Positions 8,673 through 19,090 are shown, counted from the first letter of the stretch. The stretch: 64,000 nt of DNA from Calditrichota bacterium (GCA_013112635.1 JABFGF010000004.1:1-64000), one strand, 5' to 3'. Numbers and translations: made by a program. Notes: generated by a model not told the origin, from the sequence alone.

Positions 8673-9447
8673 AATTTTGAAGTACAGTTTTTTTGATTTA
8701 ATGCGCAGCCGATGGAGTTATATCTATTTCCTGTTTTACCTTGTTTTGGGCTTTATTCTTTTTTTCTTAAACGAAGAAGTTAGCAAGGCCGTTATAACCC
8801 TTCTTAATATTATTATCGTTTTAACCCCGTTAATAGGGACCATTTTTGGTGTTATGTATTACTACAGTTCGAAGGAATTTACCGAACTACTTTTGGCACA
8901 ACCTCTAAAACGAACAACAATTTTCCTTGGACAGTACCTGGGCTTAAGTCTTTCACTTGCTCTAAGCCTAATTATTGGTCTGGGGATTCCATTTGTTATT
9001 TATGGCGTTTTTCTCTCTTCAGCTATTTGGGATTTTGCAACTCTGTTGCTGATTGGCGGGTTTCTGACTTTTATTTTTGTGGCGCTCTCATTTCTAATCG
9101 GCCTATCCTTTAATGATAAAATTAAAGGTTTTGGCTTCGCGATTTTAATGTGGCTTTTCCTTGCAGTTATCTATGATGGCATATTTCTTCTTTCAATGAT
9201 AATTTTTGATGACTATCCTCTTGATAAATTTGCACTCGGAATGACTTTATTTAATCCAATTGATTTATCACGGATTTTAATACTCCTTAAGTTAGATATA
9301 TCAGCCTTACTCGGGTACACAGGAGCTGTTTTCCAGAAGTTTTTTGGGACAAGCCTTGGTATGATTCTCTCGACAACCATTTTAAGTCTGTGGGTTTTAA
9401 TCCCAGGTTGGCTGATGATCAGAAAAGCAAAAAAGAAAGATTTTTAA
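8665..9447 (+). CDS. nosY: NosY ABC-transporter permease
   Basis: The 260-residue protein has six strongly hydrophobic helices, typical of ABC-2 type permeases, with the NosY-like motif SSKEFTELLLAQPLKR near residue 69 that joins helices one and two on the cytoplasmic side. It closes the nosDFY transcript and overlaps nosF by 8 bases. The next gene is convergent. Confidence 0.93.
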   Translation: MIKILKYSFFDLMRSRWSYIYFLFYLVLGFILFFLNEEVSKAVITLLNIIIVLTPLIGTIFGVMYYYSSKEFTELLLAQPLKRTTIFLGQYLGLSLSLALSLIIGLGIPFVIYGVFLSSAIWDFATLLLIGGFLTFIFVALSFLIGLSFNDKIKGFGFAILMWLFLAVIYDGIFLLSMIIFDDYPLDKFALGMTLFNPIDLSRILILLKLDISALLGYTGAVFQKFFGTSLGMILSTTILSLWVLIPGWLMIRKAKKKDF

Positions 9448-9465
9448 GAAAACCAGGATATCTTT

Positions 9466-9894
9466 TTAAACAGCCCGTTTTTTATCTTCAATTAATTTAT
9501 CTACTGCCATTAATCCTGAACCAAAAAGAAAATAAACTCCCAATAACACAAGAACCAAAACAGCTAATTCCAAAGATTGCCCTGCCGACATTAAACCTTG
9601 CTCTAAATGTACAACAAAAACAGCGCCTGCTAAAACCGGAATTTGGATTAAAGCCGCGAAACGGGTTAGCAAACCAATTGCCAGACATAATCCGCCAATT
9701 AAATGGGAAATTGTTATATATGAAAAATACCAATATTCCTGATCTGAGCCTGCAAGTTCAATAAGTGCCGCCGGATTGGAAAAAAGAATTAATCCTCGAA
9801 TAAGTAAGGCCGTTCCTAAAAATATACGGATATATGAATAAGCTAAATTTTGATTCGATTCCAGCTTTTGAACTGTATTATCAATAATTTTCAA
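9466..9894 (-). CDS. DoxX-family membrane protein
   Basis: The 142-residue protein has four predicted helices and the DoxX pattern: an N-terminal YIRIFLGTALLIRGL helix, HLIGGLCLAIGLLTRFAALIQIPVLAGAVFV in two parts (about residues 64-95), and a C-terminal LAVLVLVLLGVYFLFGSG helix. DoxX proteins sit in the inner membrane and have been linked to quinone or oxidoreductase complexes, but the role of this one is unknown. It is convergent with nosY, with only 18 bases between the two stops. Confidence 0.85.
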   Translation of the reverse strand: MKIIDNTVQKLESNQNLAYSYIRIFLGTALLIRGLILFSNPAALIELAGSDQEYWYFSYITISHLIGGLCLAIGLLTRFAALIQIPVLAGAVFVVHLEQGLMSAGQSLELAVLVLVLLGVYFLFGSGLMAVDKLIEDKKRAV

Positions 9895-10102
9895 AATTCC
9901 CCCCTTTTAGCCTGATAATTGTGTGAATATGGTTTTAGAAATGGTTTGATTGAGTACACGCGAATATATTTAGCAATCACATATTAGTCAAGGATATAGA
10001 GGTGAGGGAAAATATTTAAAATATCCATTTTTATTTAGGGGTTCTTTGTCTTTTTTTATATATTAAGGGCTTTGACCAACAATTATTATAATTTTCTCTT
10101 TT

Positions 10103-10540
10103 ATGATTCAAGCTATCAAAGAAATATTTATTGTTTTTATTGCGCTTTATTTGCTTGTAATTGTTTCCGGTATTTTCAATTCAATAAATCTTATCCTTGC
10201 AGAAAAGGCCATTACAGAAGCACCTCAATGTATTGTTAGAAATAACGATAAACCATGTACATGTAGTTGTAGCAAAGAATTTGCAAGAGAATGTTGCTGT
10301 TGTTCCGTTGAAGAAACATCTCACCAAGCCGGCTCTGATCTACCACAAATTGTTTTTAAAGGAAGTTGCAACGAATTGCCCACAATACATTCCAACTTTA
10401 TTGCCTTAAAATTTGTTGTAACAACAAAAACAGGTTATTACCTGTATCCTAAAAATAAAAAATATGACTGTTTTAGTAACAAATATAGCCAGGATTTTTC
10501 TTCTTCAATTGATCACCCGCCTCCACATAAATTATCTTAA
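10103..10540 (+). CDS. Cys-rich exported small protein beside the copper receptor
   Basis: The 145-residue protein has one N-terminal hydrophobic helix or signal anchor (about residues 8-32), then a Cys-rich patch: Cys43, Cys52, Cys54, Cys56 and four adjacent cysteines at 64-67 (ECCCCS), with more at 89 and 123, ten in all. The tail ends in a His/Pro motif (DHPPPH). I know no named family. The CxCxC and CCCC clusters are typical soft-metal ligands, and a copper-type TonB receptor follows 220 bases downstream on the same strand, so a role in copper capture or sensing is a fair inference. Confidence 0.6.
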   Translation: MIQAIKEIFIVFIALYLLVIVSGIFNSINLILAEKAITEAPQCIVRNNDKPCTCSCSKEFARECCCCSVEETSHQAGSDLPQIVFKGSCNELPTIHSNFIALKFVVTTKTGYYLYPKNKKYDCFSNKYSQDFSSSIDHPPPHKLS

Positions 10541-10759
10541 TCCAAAATCATTTAATTAAACTGTAGCCGTACTTTTCCCAATGGACATTCAAATGTTTCA
10601 CCAATGGGTATTCTGGCTTCATTTTATTCAATTTACCAGATTAGTAAAATCAATTTCTAAGCAAAGTAGCATTGTCTCCATTTATGCTTTTACTAAATCT
10701 TGGAATTTGATTTATTATTCTTCTGGCAATCCAATAAATTCGGGAAGGAAGATAATTTT

Positions 10760-13057
10760 ATGTATAAAATTTTTATTCTGATAATGAGTATGATTACGCT
10801 AAGTTTTGCTCAGGAATTTGGAACAATAAAGGGTATTATTCTAAAAGCACACGACAAATCAACATTGAGTGATGCCCAAATTACAATTGAAGAATTAAAC
10901 TTGGGAGCCATCAGCGATGCTAATGGTAATTTTACATTAGAAAACATTCCATTGGGCAAACAAGTAATTATGGTGAGTTTTCTTGGTTTCCAAACAGTTA
11001 AAAAAACTGTGGAAGTCAAAAGTGGTGAAACTATCGAATTAAACATTTTAATGAAATATGAGCCTATTGTTATTGAAGAAATAATTGTTACAGCAGATAA
11101 TGCCGGACAATCATCACAGATAGATGTTTATAGCGAAGCTCTTACTCAAAAAACACCAAAAGATATTGGCGAGTATTTTAAAAATGTTACCGGGGCCAAT
11201 GCCATTAAAAAAGGTGGTTTTGCAATGGATCCGGTTATCAGGAATTTTAAAAATGACCAATTGAATATTCAATATGATGGTGGTGTCCGTTGCTGGGGTG
11301 GTTGCCCAAACAGAATGGATCCTCCAACATCTCACGTTCAGTCAGAAGATGTAGAAAAAATTGAAATCTTTAAAGGCCCGTTTTCAGTTCGTTTTGGTCA
11401 AACAATGGGTGGAATTGTTAACCTGGTAATGAAAAAACCGAACGTTTTTGAGCAATGGACTTTGAAGACAAGCGCTGAAACCGGTTATGAAACCAATGGA
11501 AATGGTGCTGTCGCCAGATTGGCTTTAAAAGGTGGTGATAATGGATATGATTTTTATATAAGCGGTGGAACAAAGAATTACCAAAACTATAAAACAGGTT
11601 CCGGCAACGAAGTTCCATCCGGCTTTAGAGTAAATGATTACACAGCCAAGATTGGTTATTTGCCGGCAAAAAATCATAGATTGCAAGTTTCCTGGAGACA
11701 GTCTTTTGCACGTGATGTAAATTATCCTTCCTTGCCAATGGATGCGTCCGTTGATGATACTGATATCCTGGCTTTTGATTACTCGGGCAGGAATATTAAT
11801 AAGCTGATTTCCTCAATTACTGCAAAGGTTTATAAAACCGATGTCCGGCATATTATGACAAATGAAGCACGCATGAATTATAGCGCTGTCCATGCCGAAA
11901 CCGATGCAACCACAGAAAGTTTTGGCGGTCGCTTTGAAACAGCTTTAAATGTTGTAAACAATGGGATTTTATTTGCAGGATTTGATTATTATAAGATGGG
12001 CCGCGAAGGCAACCGTACAAAAGAGATTTATAAAAATCTCTGCAACGGTATGGTGTTTTCAGAACCAAAATTTGTAACCGATTACGTTTGGCAAAATACA
12101 AACCTATCTGATGCCGGTATTTTTTCTGAATTGGATTATGCTTATAATGAAAGGCTGTCATTCAACATTGGCGGCCGGGTCGATTTTATAAATTCAGAAA
12201 TCAATGATCCTTCGCCTCAATTCACAGAAGCTTATGGAGACATTTCCAGTTATGATGAAACCAATTTTAGTGCAACCGTCTCGGCTCATTATAAAGCAAG
12301 CAAAAATTTAAGTTTAAACTTGTCTCTCGGCCGTGGAACCAGGTCTCCCGATATTTCTGAAAGATATATAAACCATATGCCAATCGGGATGGATGCGTTT
12401 GAATATTTTGGAAACCCTAATTTAAAACCGGAAACAAATGACCAGATTGAACTTGGCCTTATTTCCAAATGGATTGGATTTAATATTAAAAGTAATGTCT
12501 ATTATTCCAAGTTCAATAATTATATAACCGCAGTTTTAGATCCTACAATGGCGAAATTGTATTTGCCTTGTATGCCACCAGCAGGAACCAAAATTTTTCA
12601 AAATATTGAAAATGCTCATCAATATGGATTTGAAGCAAAAATAAGCCGCGAAATTGGTAAAGGATTTTCCTTCTCTAGCGGATTTGCATACACGATTGCA
12701 CAAAATGAGGATTTTGATGAACCATTACCTGAAGTAGCGCCAATGGAAGGATCACTTGATTTAAGATATACAAACAGTGAACATAAATATTATGGTGAAT
12801 TTTCCAGCAGATTTGTTCGTGAACAGGATCGTGTCGCTGATACATTTTCCGAAACAAAAACACCGGGATTCTCTGTTTTTAATTTCCAGGCCGGGATTGA
12901 TTTATTTACATATTTTCATTTCTCGCTTTCAGTAAATAATATTTTTGATAAAAACTATTATGAACACCTTAGCAGAAAATATAAAAATATGCCAAATAGT
13001 TTTTACCTTTATGAACCCGGACGTAATGTAATTTTAAGATTACGCGCAGATATTTAA
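10760..13057 (+). CDS. TonB-dependent copper receptor, OprC/NosA-like
   Basis: The 765-residue receptor has a signal peptide, a CarboxypepD_reg-like domain (about 20-110), a plug domain and a 22-strand-type barrel ending in LRLRADI. The plug holds CPNRM (Cys182, Met186) and the barrel HIM (His364, Met366). This reproduces the CxxxM...HxM copper site known in Pseudomonas OprC, including the roughly 180-residue gap. NosA/OprC receptors import copper across the outer membrane and were first found beside nos genes, as here. I chose the ATG at 10760, preceded by GGAAGGAAG, over an in-frame ATG at 10700 that would add 20 residues before the signal peptide. A palindrome at 13066 follows the stop. 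Confidence 0.9.
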   Translation: MYKIFILIMSMITLSFAQEFGTIKGIILKAHDKSTLSDAQITIEELNLGAISDANGNFTLENIPLGKQVIMVSFLGFQTVKKTVEVKSGETIELNILMKYEPIVIEEIIVTADNAGQSSQIDVYSEALTQKTPKDIGEYFKNVTGANAIKKGGFAMDPVIRNFKNDQLNIQYDGGVRCWGGCPNRMDPPTSHVQSEDVEKIEIFKGPFSVRFGQTMGGIVNLVMKKPNVFEQWTLKTSAETGYETNGNGAVARLALKGGDNGYDFYISGGTKNYQNYKTGSGNEVPSGFRVNDYTAKIGYLPAKNHRLQVSWRQSFARDVNYPSLPMDASVDDTDILAFDYSGRNINKLISSITAKVYKTDVRHIMTNEARMNYSAVHAETDATTESFGGRFETALNVVNNGILFAGFDYYKMGREGNRTKEIYKNLCNGMVFSEPKFVTDYVWQNTNLSDAGIFSELDYAYNERLSFNIGGRVDFINSEINDPSPQFTEAYGDISSYDETNFSATVSAHYKASKNLSLNLSLGRGTRSPDISERYINHMPIGMDAFEYFGNPNLKPETNDQIELGLISKWIGFNIKSNVYYSKFNNYITAVLDPTMAKLYLPCMPPAGTKIFQNIENAHQYGFEAKISREIGKGFSFSSGFAYTIAQNEDFDEPLPEVAPMEGSLDLRYTNSEHKYYGEFSSRFVREQDRVADTFSETKTPGFSVFNFQAGIDLFTYFHFSLSVNNIFDKNYYEHLSRKYKNMPNSFYLYEPGRNVILRLRADI

Positions 13058-13065
13058 TATTTGAA

Positions 13066-13095
13066 GACCTTGAAGGTTCCTCAACCTTCAAGGTC
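13066..13095. repeat. REP-like palindrome, copy 1 (upstream of the RAYT)
   Basis: GACCTTGAAGGTT (13066-13078) and AACCTTCAAGGTC (13083-13095) are perfect complements over a four-base loop, followed by ACTTTTCTTTT. It can also end the receptor transcript. A second copy with the same stem lies at 13710 and a variant at 25247; all three are followed by ACT. Confidence 0.9.
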
Positions 13096-13139
13096 ACTTT
13101 TCTTTTGCAGCATATCCAAACTTCTTATAGTTTCTCCTG

Positions 13140-13700
13140 ATGGAAAAAGACAGATATTTCTACAAAAATACTTTTCATCATTTATATAACCGCGGTGCAA
13201 ACAAACTCCCTGTATTCTTTGATCGAAATGATTATCTTTTTTTTCTTAGAAGAATTAGGGTTTTTAAACAAAAATACGAAATTTCAATTTTGTGTTATTG
13301 CCTGATGCCCAATCATTTTCATCTTTTTGTACAGCAACTTTCAGATGAGTTTCCTATTGGCAAATTCATATCAGACTTAATAAACTCATATACTAAGTCG
13401 ATAAATAAAAAATATAAACGTAGCGGTGTGCTTTTTCAGGGAAGGACATCAAGTAAACTTATTGATCAGCAAGAATACTTTATTTGGTTAACAAAATATA
13501 TTTTATTAAATCCTGTAAAATCAAAATTAGTACCTTGTGCTCATAATTGGGAATTTTCTTCGGCAAAAGACTATTTTGGAATAAGAAAAGGAAACCTGAT
13601 TGATAATAATGAAATAATGTCTAACTTTTCTTCTAAAGAGGAATTTAGAGATTTTATAGAAAGCAGTGAAGAAAAATATGATTACTCGAAATTCAAATGA
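13140..13700 (+). CDS. REP-associated tyrosine transposase (RAYT, Y1/HUH type)
   Basis: The 186-residue protein has the HUH nuclease motif in [10 protein letters not shown] (His59, His61) and the conserved block [22 protein letters not shown] split around residues 81-102, typical of single-copy RAYT enzymes of the IS200/IS605 kin. RAYTs cut and join the REP palindromes that flank them. Here identical-stem palindromes lie 45 bases before its start and 10 bases after its stop. The length is normal and the frame intact, so it may be active. Its last 23 bases overlap the likely start of metH. Confidence 0.9.
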   Translation: MEKDRYFYKNTFHHLYNRGANKLPVFFDRNDYLFFLRRIRVFKQKYEISILCYCLMPNHFHLFVQQLSDEFPIGKFISDLINSYTKSINKKYKRSGVLFQGRTSSKLIDQQEYFIWLTKYILLNPVKSKLVPCAHNWEFSSAKDYFGIRKGNLIDNNEIMSNFSSKEEFRDFIESSEEKYDYSKFK

Positions 13701-16700
13701 AAACCAGGCGACCTTGAAGGTTGCCAACAAACCTTCAAGGTCACTCAACAATCAGCTTCAAAAACGAATCCTTGTACTTGACGGCGCGATGGGCACAATG
13801 ATCCAGGCCTATAAATTGGACGAAGCGAAATTCCGTGGTGAACGATTTAAAGACCATCATAAGGATCAGCAAGGAAATAATGACCTGCTTTCAATCACTC
13901 AACCAAAAGTGATTGAAGAAATCCATCTTGAATATCTCAATGCAGGTGCAGATATCATCGAGACTAACACTTTTAATGCCAATGGTGTCTCCATGCGTGA
14001 TTATGATATGGTTGACCTGGTTTATGAAATGAACCTGGAATCTGCCAGGGTGGCAAAAAAAGCTGCTGATGAAAAGACAAATCAAAATCCCGACAAGCCA
14101 AGATTTGTTGCTGGATCAATCGGGCCTATGAATGCAGCACTTTCTTTATCTCCCGATGTTAACGATCCTTCTCAACGGGCAGTCAGCTGGGAAGAAGTTG
14201 TCGATGGGTATTATCATCAGGTACGCGGCTTGGTGGATGGCGGTGCGGATACGCTTCTTGTTGAAACCATATTTGATACATTGAACGGCAAGGCAGCGTT
14301 GTTTGCCATAGAAAAATATTTTGATGAATGCGGTAAAAGAATCCCGATTATGCTTTCTGTAACCATCATCGATATGAGCGGTAGGACTCTTTCTGGTCAA
14401 ACACTGGAAGCATTTTTGGTTTCAGTTAAACACGCCAATTTATTCAGTATTGGTTTAAATTGTTCGCTGGGGCCAAAACAGATGCGCGCATTTATTGAAG
14501 AAATATCAGATCTTGCCCCCTGTTTTGTAACGCTTTACCCGAATGCCGGACTACCAAACGAGTTTGGCGGATATGATGAAACACCCGATGAAATGAATAA
14601 TGTTCTGGAAGAATATGCTCAATCCGGGTTTATAAATATTGTTGGAGGTTGCTGTGGAACAAGTCCGGAGCATATCCGCAGGTTTGCAGAAAGCATGCAA
14701 GACCACACACCGCGTAAAATTCCACAAATAAAAACGCAAACACAATATAGCGGATTAGAGCCTTTGACCATTCGCGCTGATTCCAACTTTATCAACATTG
14801 GTGAGCGCTGCAATGTGACCGGATCAGCTCGTTTTGCCAAACTTATATTAAATGATGATTATGAAACAGCTTTAAGCGTTGCCCGCAAACAGGTTGAAAA
14901 CGGCGCCCAAATCCTGGATATAAACATGGATGAAGGCATGCTCGATTCAGAAAAAGCAATGATCCATTTTTTAAAACTTATTGCCACTGAACCTGAAATT
15001 GTTAAAGTGCCTTTGATGATTGATTCATCAAAATGGAGCGTGATAGAAGCCGGTTTAAAAAATATCCAGGGCAAAGCCATCGTCAATTCGATAAGTATGA
15101 AAGAAGGCGAGGAAACATTTTTAAAGCAAGCCAAATTAGCGCTTTTGTACGGTGCGGCTGTAATTGTGATGGCTTTTGATGAACAGGGTCAGGCTGATAC
15201 TTATGAACGCAAAATTGAGATTTGTGAACGTGCCTATAAATTATTGGTTGAAAGGCTCAACTTCCCGCCGGAAGATATTATTTTCGATCCCAATATTTTT
15301 GCCGTGGCCACAGGAATTGAGGAACATAACGAATATGCCATTCATTTTATTGAGGCAACCCGCTGGATAAAACAGAACTTGCCCCATGCGCGAATCAGTG
15401 GCGGTGTGAGCAACCTTTCCTTTTCATTTCGTGGCAACAACACGGTGCGAGAAGCCATGCATTCCGCTTTCCTCTATCACGCCATTCAGGCCGGTATGGA
15501 TATGGGAATTGTTAACGCCGGGCAAATTGATGTTTATGAAGAGATTGATCCCGAATTATTGAAACTGGTTGAAGACGTGTTATTTAACCGCAATCCTGAA
15601 GCAACTGAAAACCTGGTCTCCTTTGCTGAAACCGTTAAACAAAAAGGACCACAGAAAATTGAAAATGCAGCCTGGCGTGATGATCCTGTTGAGAAAAGAT
15701 TGGCCCATTCGCTTGTAAAAGGCATCGTCGAATTTATTGATGAAGATGTAGAAGAAGCACGTCAAAAATATAAGTCTCCCATAAAAGTAATTGAACAACC
15801 ATTGATGGACGGCATGAATGTGGTTGGCGATCTGTTTGGAGCAGGCAAAATGTTTCTGCCACAGGTGGTAAAAAGTGCGCGGGTAATGAAAAAAGCCGTG
15901 GCCTACCTGCTGCCCTATCTTGAAGCAGAAAAGGCCGAGAATGCCTCCAGTTCTGCGGGGAAAATATTGCTGGCAACAGTAAAAGGGGACGTGCATGACA
16001 TCGGGAAGAATATTGTGGGCGTTGTCTTGGGTTGCAATAATTACGAAATAGTTGACATGGGCGTGATGGTCCCTGCAGATAAAATTCTTGAGACTGCCCG
16101 CTCGGAAAATGTGGACATGATTGGTTTATCCGGCCTGATAACACCTTCGCTGGATGAGATGGTGCATGTGGCCAAAGAAATGCAACGACAGAATTTTGAT
16201 GTGCCGCTTTTGATTGGCGGTGCAACAACATCTAAAAAGCATACGGCTGTAAAAATTGAGCCACAATATAAAGGTCCCATCTCGCACGTATTGGATGCAT
16301 CGCGTGCGGTTGATGTGGTGAACAAACTGCTAAACCCGCTTAGCAAGATTGAATTTATGCAGGCGACCCAGGATGAATATAAAGAAATTCGCCAGGCTTA
16401 CGAATCGAAGCAAAAAGCAACTACACTTATTTCAATCCGTGATGCGCGCAAAAATAGTTTTAAAACAGACTGGCAAAATATGGAAATTATGAAACCCGCC
16501 AATCTGGGTATAAAAGTTTTTAAAGATTTTCCTTTGGGCGAGATAAAAGAATATATCGATTGGGCGCCGTTCTTTTCCGTTTGGGAGCTTAAGGGCCGTT
16601 TTCCCGATATTCTTGAAAATGAGCAGGCGAAGCAAGTATATGATGACGCGCAAAAAATGCTGCAAGAAATTATTACCAACAAAAGCCTTTCTGCACATGC

Positions 16701-17382
16701 TGTGATTGGATTGTTCCCGGCCAATAGTGTCGGCGATGATATTGAACTTTTTATTGATGATGAAAGACATGGCCAGCTTGCAACTCTGCACACTCTGCGT
16801 CAGCAAATGCAGCGTAGAAATGAAAGGGCTAATTTTGCCTTATCCGATTTTATTGCACCAAAAGAGCGCGGAGTTAAAGACTATATGGGCGCATTCGCCG
16901 TTACTGCCGGAATTGGCCTGGATAAGCTGGTTGAAAAATATGAAGCTGATCATGATGATTATAAAAGCATAATGGCCAAGGCCGTTGCCGATAGACTCGC
17001 AGAGGCTTTTGCAGAATTAATGCACAAAAAAGTCCGCACTGAAATTTGGGCTTACTCCAGAGATGAAAAGCTGGACAATGCCGATTTAATAAAAGAAGAG
17101 TTTCGTGGCATCCGCCCTGCTCCGGGCTATCCTGCATGCCCTGATCATACAGAAAAAGAAACTTTGTTTAAATTGTTAGATGTAGAAAACAGTGCCGGAA
17201 TTAACCTGACTGAATCTTTTGCCATGCTTCCCGCCGCTTCTGTTTCCGGTTGGTACTTTGCACATCCTGAGGCACGGTATTTTGGTTTGGGTAAAATTGG
17301 GCCAGACCAATTACAGGATTATGCCCATCGTAAAGGTATTAGTTTGCTGGAAGCAGAAAAATGGCTTGGGAGTAACTTGTAG
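13678..17382 (+). CDS. metH: Cobalamin-dependent methionine synthase
   Basis: About 1234 residues with all four MetH modules in order: homocysteine binding with Zn ligands Cys262, Cys325 and Cys326 (NCSLG, GGCCG), methyltetrahydrofolate binding ([19 protein letters not shown]), cobalamin binding with DVHDIGKN (axial His773), and the AdoMet activation domain ([12 protein letters not shown]). It makes methionine from homocysteine. The start is odd: the family begins about 14 residues before [10 protein letters not shown], but here that stretch is a translated REP palindrome (13710-13742), and the nearest standard starts, ATG 13678 or GTG 13666, lie inside the RAYT gene. An alternative start (TTG) would also fall within the palindrome. 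Confidence 0.95.
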   Translation: MITRNSNENQATLKVANKPSRSLNNQLQKRILVLDGAMGTMIQAYKLDEAKFRGERFKDHHKDQQGNNDLLSITQPKVIEEIHLEYLNAGADIIETNTFNANGVSMRDYDMVDLVYEMNLESARVAKKAADEKTNQNPDKPRFVAGSIGPMNAALSLSPDVNDPSQRAVSWEEVVDGYYHQVRGLVDGGADTLLVETIFDTLNGKAALFAIEKYFDECGKRIPIMLSVTIIDMSGRTLSGQTLEAFLVSVKHANLFSIGLNCSLGPKQMRAFIEEISDLAPCFVTLYPNAGLPNEFGGYDETPDEMNNVLEEYAQSGFINIVGGCCGTSPEHIRRFAESMQDHTPRKIPQIKTQTQYSGLEPLTIRADSNFINIGERCNVTGSARFAKLILNDDYETALSVARKQVENGAQILDINMDEGMLDSEKAMIHFLKLIATEPEIVKVPLMIDSSKWSVIEAGLKNIQGKAIVNSISMKEGEETFLKQAKLALLYGAAVIVMAFDEQGQADTYERKIEICERAYKLLVERLNFPPEDIIFDPNIFAVATGIEEHNEYAIHFIEATRWIKQNLPHARISGGVSNLSFSFRGNNTVREAMHSAFLYHAIQAGMDMGIVNAGQIDVYEEIDPELLKLVEDVLFNRNPEATENLVSFAETVKQKGPQKIENAAWRDDPVEKRLAHSLVKGIVEFIDEDVEEARQKYKSPIKVIEQPLMDGMNVVGDLFGAGKMFLPQVVKSARVMKKAVAYLLPYLEAEKAENASSSAGKILLATVKGDVHDIGKNIVGVVLGCNNYEIVDMGVMVPADKILETARSENVDMIGLSGLITPSLDEMVHVAKEMQRQNFDVPLLIGGATTSKKHTAVKIEPQYKGPISHVLDASRAVDVVNKLLNPLSKIEFMQATQDEYKEIRQAYESKQKATTLISIRDARKNSFKTDWQNMEIMKPANLGIKVFKDFPLGEIKEYIDWAPFFSVWELKGRFPDILENEQAKQVYDDAQKMLQEIITNKSLSAHAVIGLFPANSVGDDIELFIDDERHGQLATLHTLRQQMQRRNERANFALSDFIAPKERGVKDYMGAFAVTAGIGLDKLVEKYEADHDDYKSIMAKAVADRLAEAFAELMHKKVRTEIWAYSRDEKLDNADLIKEEFRGIRPAPGYPACPDHTEKETLFKLLDVENSAGINLTESFAMLPAASVSGWYFAHPEARYFGLGKIGPDQLQDYAHRKGISLLEAEKWLGSNL
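13710..13742. repeat. REP-like palindrome, copy 2, inside the metH 5' frame
   Basis: GACCTTGAAGGTT (13710-13722) and AACCTTCAAGGTC (13730-13742) pair over a seven-base loop. The stems are identical to copy 1 at 13066. The frame leading into metH passes through it without a stop and would read roughly [13 protein letters not shown]. Confidence 0.9.
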
Positions 17383-17466
17383 TTCGATCCAACGGAACAT
17401 GGCAAAAATTGGGAACAAACAAAACTTAAAATCCATGCCCAGTTAATCTGGCCATGAAGCAGCAAA

Positions 17467-18324
17467 ATGCCACAAAACCAAGGTCTGCAAAATAAAATCG
17501 CTGCCGCATCAGAAGCCATCCAATCCGCAGATGCCATTATTATTACTGCAGGTGCGGGTATCGGCGTCGATTCCGGTTTGCCTGATTTCCGGGGCGATAA
17601 GGGATTTTGGAACGCCTATCCAGCCATTGCTAAGCTGGGGTTTTCATTTTCAGAAATGGCCAATCCTCACTGGTTTAAGCAAAAGCCTAAACTAGCTTGG
17701 GCATTTTACGGGCATCGTTTAAATCTTTACCGTAAAACCACGCCTCATTTGGGATTTAGACAACTGCTAGATATCTCTATCCAAAAAAAAGGTGGATATT
17801 TTGTCATTACTTCCAACATTGATGGTCATTTTCAAAAAGCCGGATTTGATGGGAACCTTATCAATGAAATCCATGGTTCAATCAATCATTTGCAATGTGT
17901 AAAACCTTGTTGTGATGATATCATAAATGCAGATAATCAGCAGGTTTTTGTGGACGAAGAAAAATTTGAAGCTCAAGAACCCTTACCGCAATGCCCAAAT
18001 TGCAGTGATTTAGCCCGACCTAATATTTTAATGTTTAGCGACTGGTTATGGATTTCCAAACGCTCTAAAGAGCAAAACTTAAATTTTCGCTATTGGAAAC
18101 GCGATATTCAGCAAAACGGATTCAAGCCTGTAATTATTGAAATTGGTGCAGGAGAAGCTGTACCAACCATCAGATTTCACTCAGAATCACTTGGCAAGCA
18201 ATTTTCCGCTACACTTATCCGCATAAATCCACGAGATCATTCAGCCCCTGAAGGAAGCATATCAATCCCACTTGGCGGTGAAGAGGCTATAGATTTAATT
18301 TATAAAAAATTGCACGGGCATTAG
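17467..18324 (+). CDS. SIR2-family NAD-dependent protein deacylase
   Basis: The 285-residue protein shows the sirtuin NAD fold: GAGIGVDSGLPDFRG (residues 28-42), TSNIDGHFQKAGF in place of the usual TQNID-GLH, the catalytic-His segment EIHGS, and a zinc knuckle with CVKPCC and CPNC. The order and spacing fit, but the TSNIDGHF variant and a longer Zn insert place it outside the classic CobB/SirA type. It would remove acyl groups from lysines, or act as another NAD-consuming sirtuin. It lies 84 bases after metH on the same strand and could share its transcript. Confidence 0.85.
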   Translation: MPQNQGLQNKIAAASEAIQSADAIIITAGAGIGVDSGLPDFRGDKGFWNAYPAIAKLGFSFSEMANPHWFKQKPKLAWAFYGHRLNLYRKTTPHLGFRQLLDISIQKKGGYFVITSNIDGHFQKAGFDGNLINEIHGSINHLQCVKPCCDDIINADNQQVFVDEEKFEAQEPLPQCPNCSDLARPNILMFSDWLWISKRSKEQNLNFRYWKRDIQQNGFKPVIIEIGAGEAVPTIRFHSESLGKQFSATLIRINPRDHSAPEGSISIPLGGEEAIDLIYKKLHGH

Positions 18325-18733
18325 TTTAAAAGAAGCCGAAAAATGACTGTCGAGTAACTTGTAATACAAAGATTTTTGATTGCCTGGAAAATATATTGAC
18401 CAATCTCTTATCAAATAAAATTGCTTCTAATTATAAGAGTTGCCACGCCGAAAAAAGAATCTATGGAAAGTTGTTCGTATTTCGCCTGATACAACAACTG
18501 AATTTTCAAAGGGTCATTGAAAAAAGGATTTTTCATTGGTCATATCATCCGGATGATGGCGACATTTATGCCCGGAAAATTCACCCCTTCAAGGTTGCGG
18601 TCGAGAGACTGCAACCTTTTTTTATTTAAATAGCTTCAAAGTCCGCAGCCTAATTCAACCATTTTTAGTAAAAGCAGAAATTAAAATGCCAGTTTTAGAT
18701 TCCCGATACAAATATTCAGGCATGACAGTTTTT
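18325..18733. other. Intergenic region with one terminator-like hairpin
   Basis: No credible gene was seen here. An open frame of 77 codons (18396-18629) has no ribosome site and no recognisable features. The hairpin described at 18591 is the only structured element. It may end the metH-SIR2 transcript. Confidence 0.5.
18591..18624 (+). terminator. Terminator-like hairpin
   Basis: AAGGTTGC pairs with GCAACCTT around a small inner GTC/GAC stem and is followed by a run of T. The preceding CTTCAAGGTT resembles half of the REP-like palindromes at 13066 and 13710, so it may be a decayed copy. Confidence 0.65.
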
Positions 18734-19090
18734 TTATTCATCCCTATGCACAGAATCCGGTGAAAAGGCTGGCAGGCAAACCGCTATATAGTGTGCGCCT
18801 TCAGGTGTTGAATATTGGGTTTTCTCACCTTTATAAGAAATAAATGCTTCATTCTTTTTAATTACAAATTCCTTTCCTGCACATTTAATATGGACTGCTC
18901 CTTCAAGCACCAAAGTATATTCATCAAATTCTGGCGTTTGTGCTGGTTCTACCCAGCCGGCCGGACTTGTCATTCTGGCAATGCTTAGATCTGAAGATTG
19001 TGAATTTACATGCCCGATAAATTCCTCTATCAATTTTGGCTTATTTCCGGCTGCTTCAATAACAGTTGCATTCTTTATGTGTTGAGGCAT
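18734..19090 (-). CDS. Cupin-domain protein
   Basis: The product is 118 residues from the ATG at 19090, which has AGGAG five bases upstream; a longer frame from 19114 lacks such a site. It has a single cupin barrel: an EFDEYTLVLEGAVHIKCAGKEF block and a second GAHYIAVCLPAFSPDSVH block. The first block lacks the usual HxH pair, so metal binding, if any, is unlike that of classic enzymes. It is divergent from the kinase gene at 19189. Substrate unknown. Confidence 0.8.
   Translation of the reverse strand: MPQHIKNATVIEAAGNKPKLIEEFIGHVNSQSSDLSIARMTSPAGWVEPAQTPEFDEYTLVLEGAVHIKCAGKEFVIKKNEAFISYKGEKTQYSTPEGAHYIAVCLPAFSPDSVHRDE

Noticed and set aside
10581-10781. 66-codon frame between the Cys-rich gene and the copper receptor
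   Set aside because: No ribosome site or features, and it overlaps the better supported receptor start.
18396-18629. 77-codon frame in the spacer after the SIR2 gene
   Set aside because: No ribosome site, no recognisable protein features, and it ends within a terminator-like hairpin.
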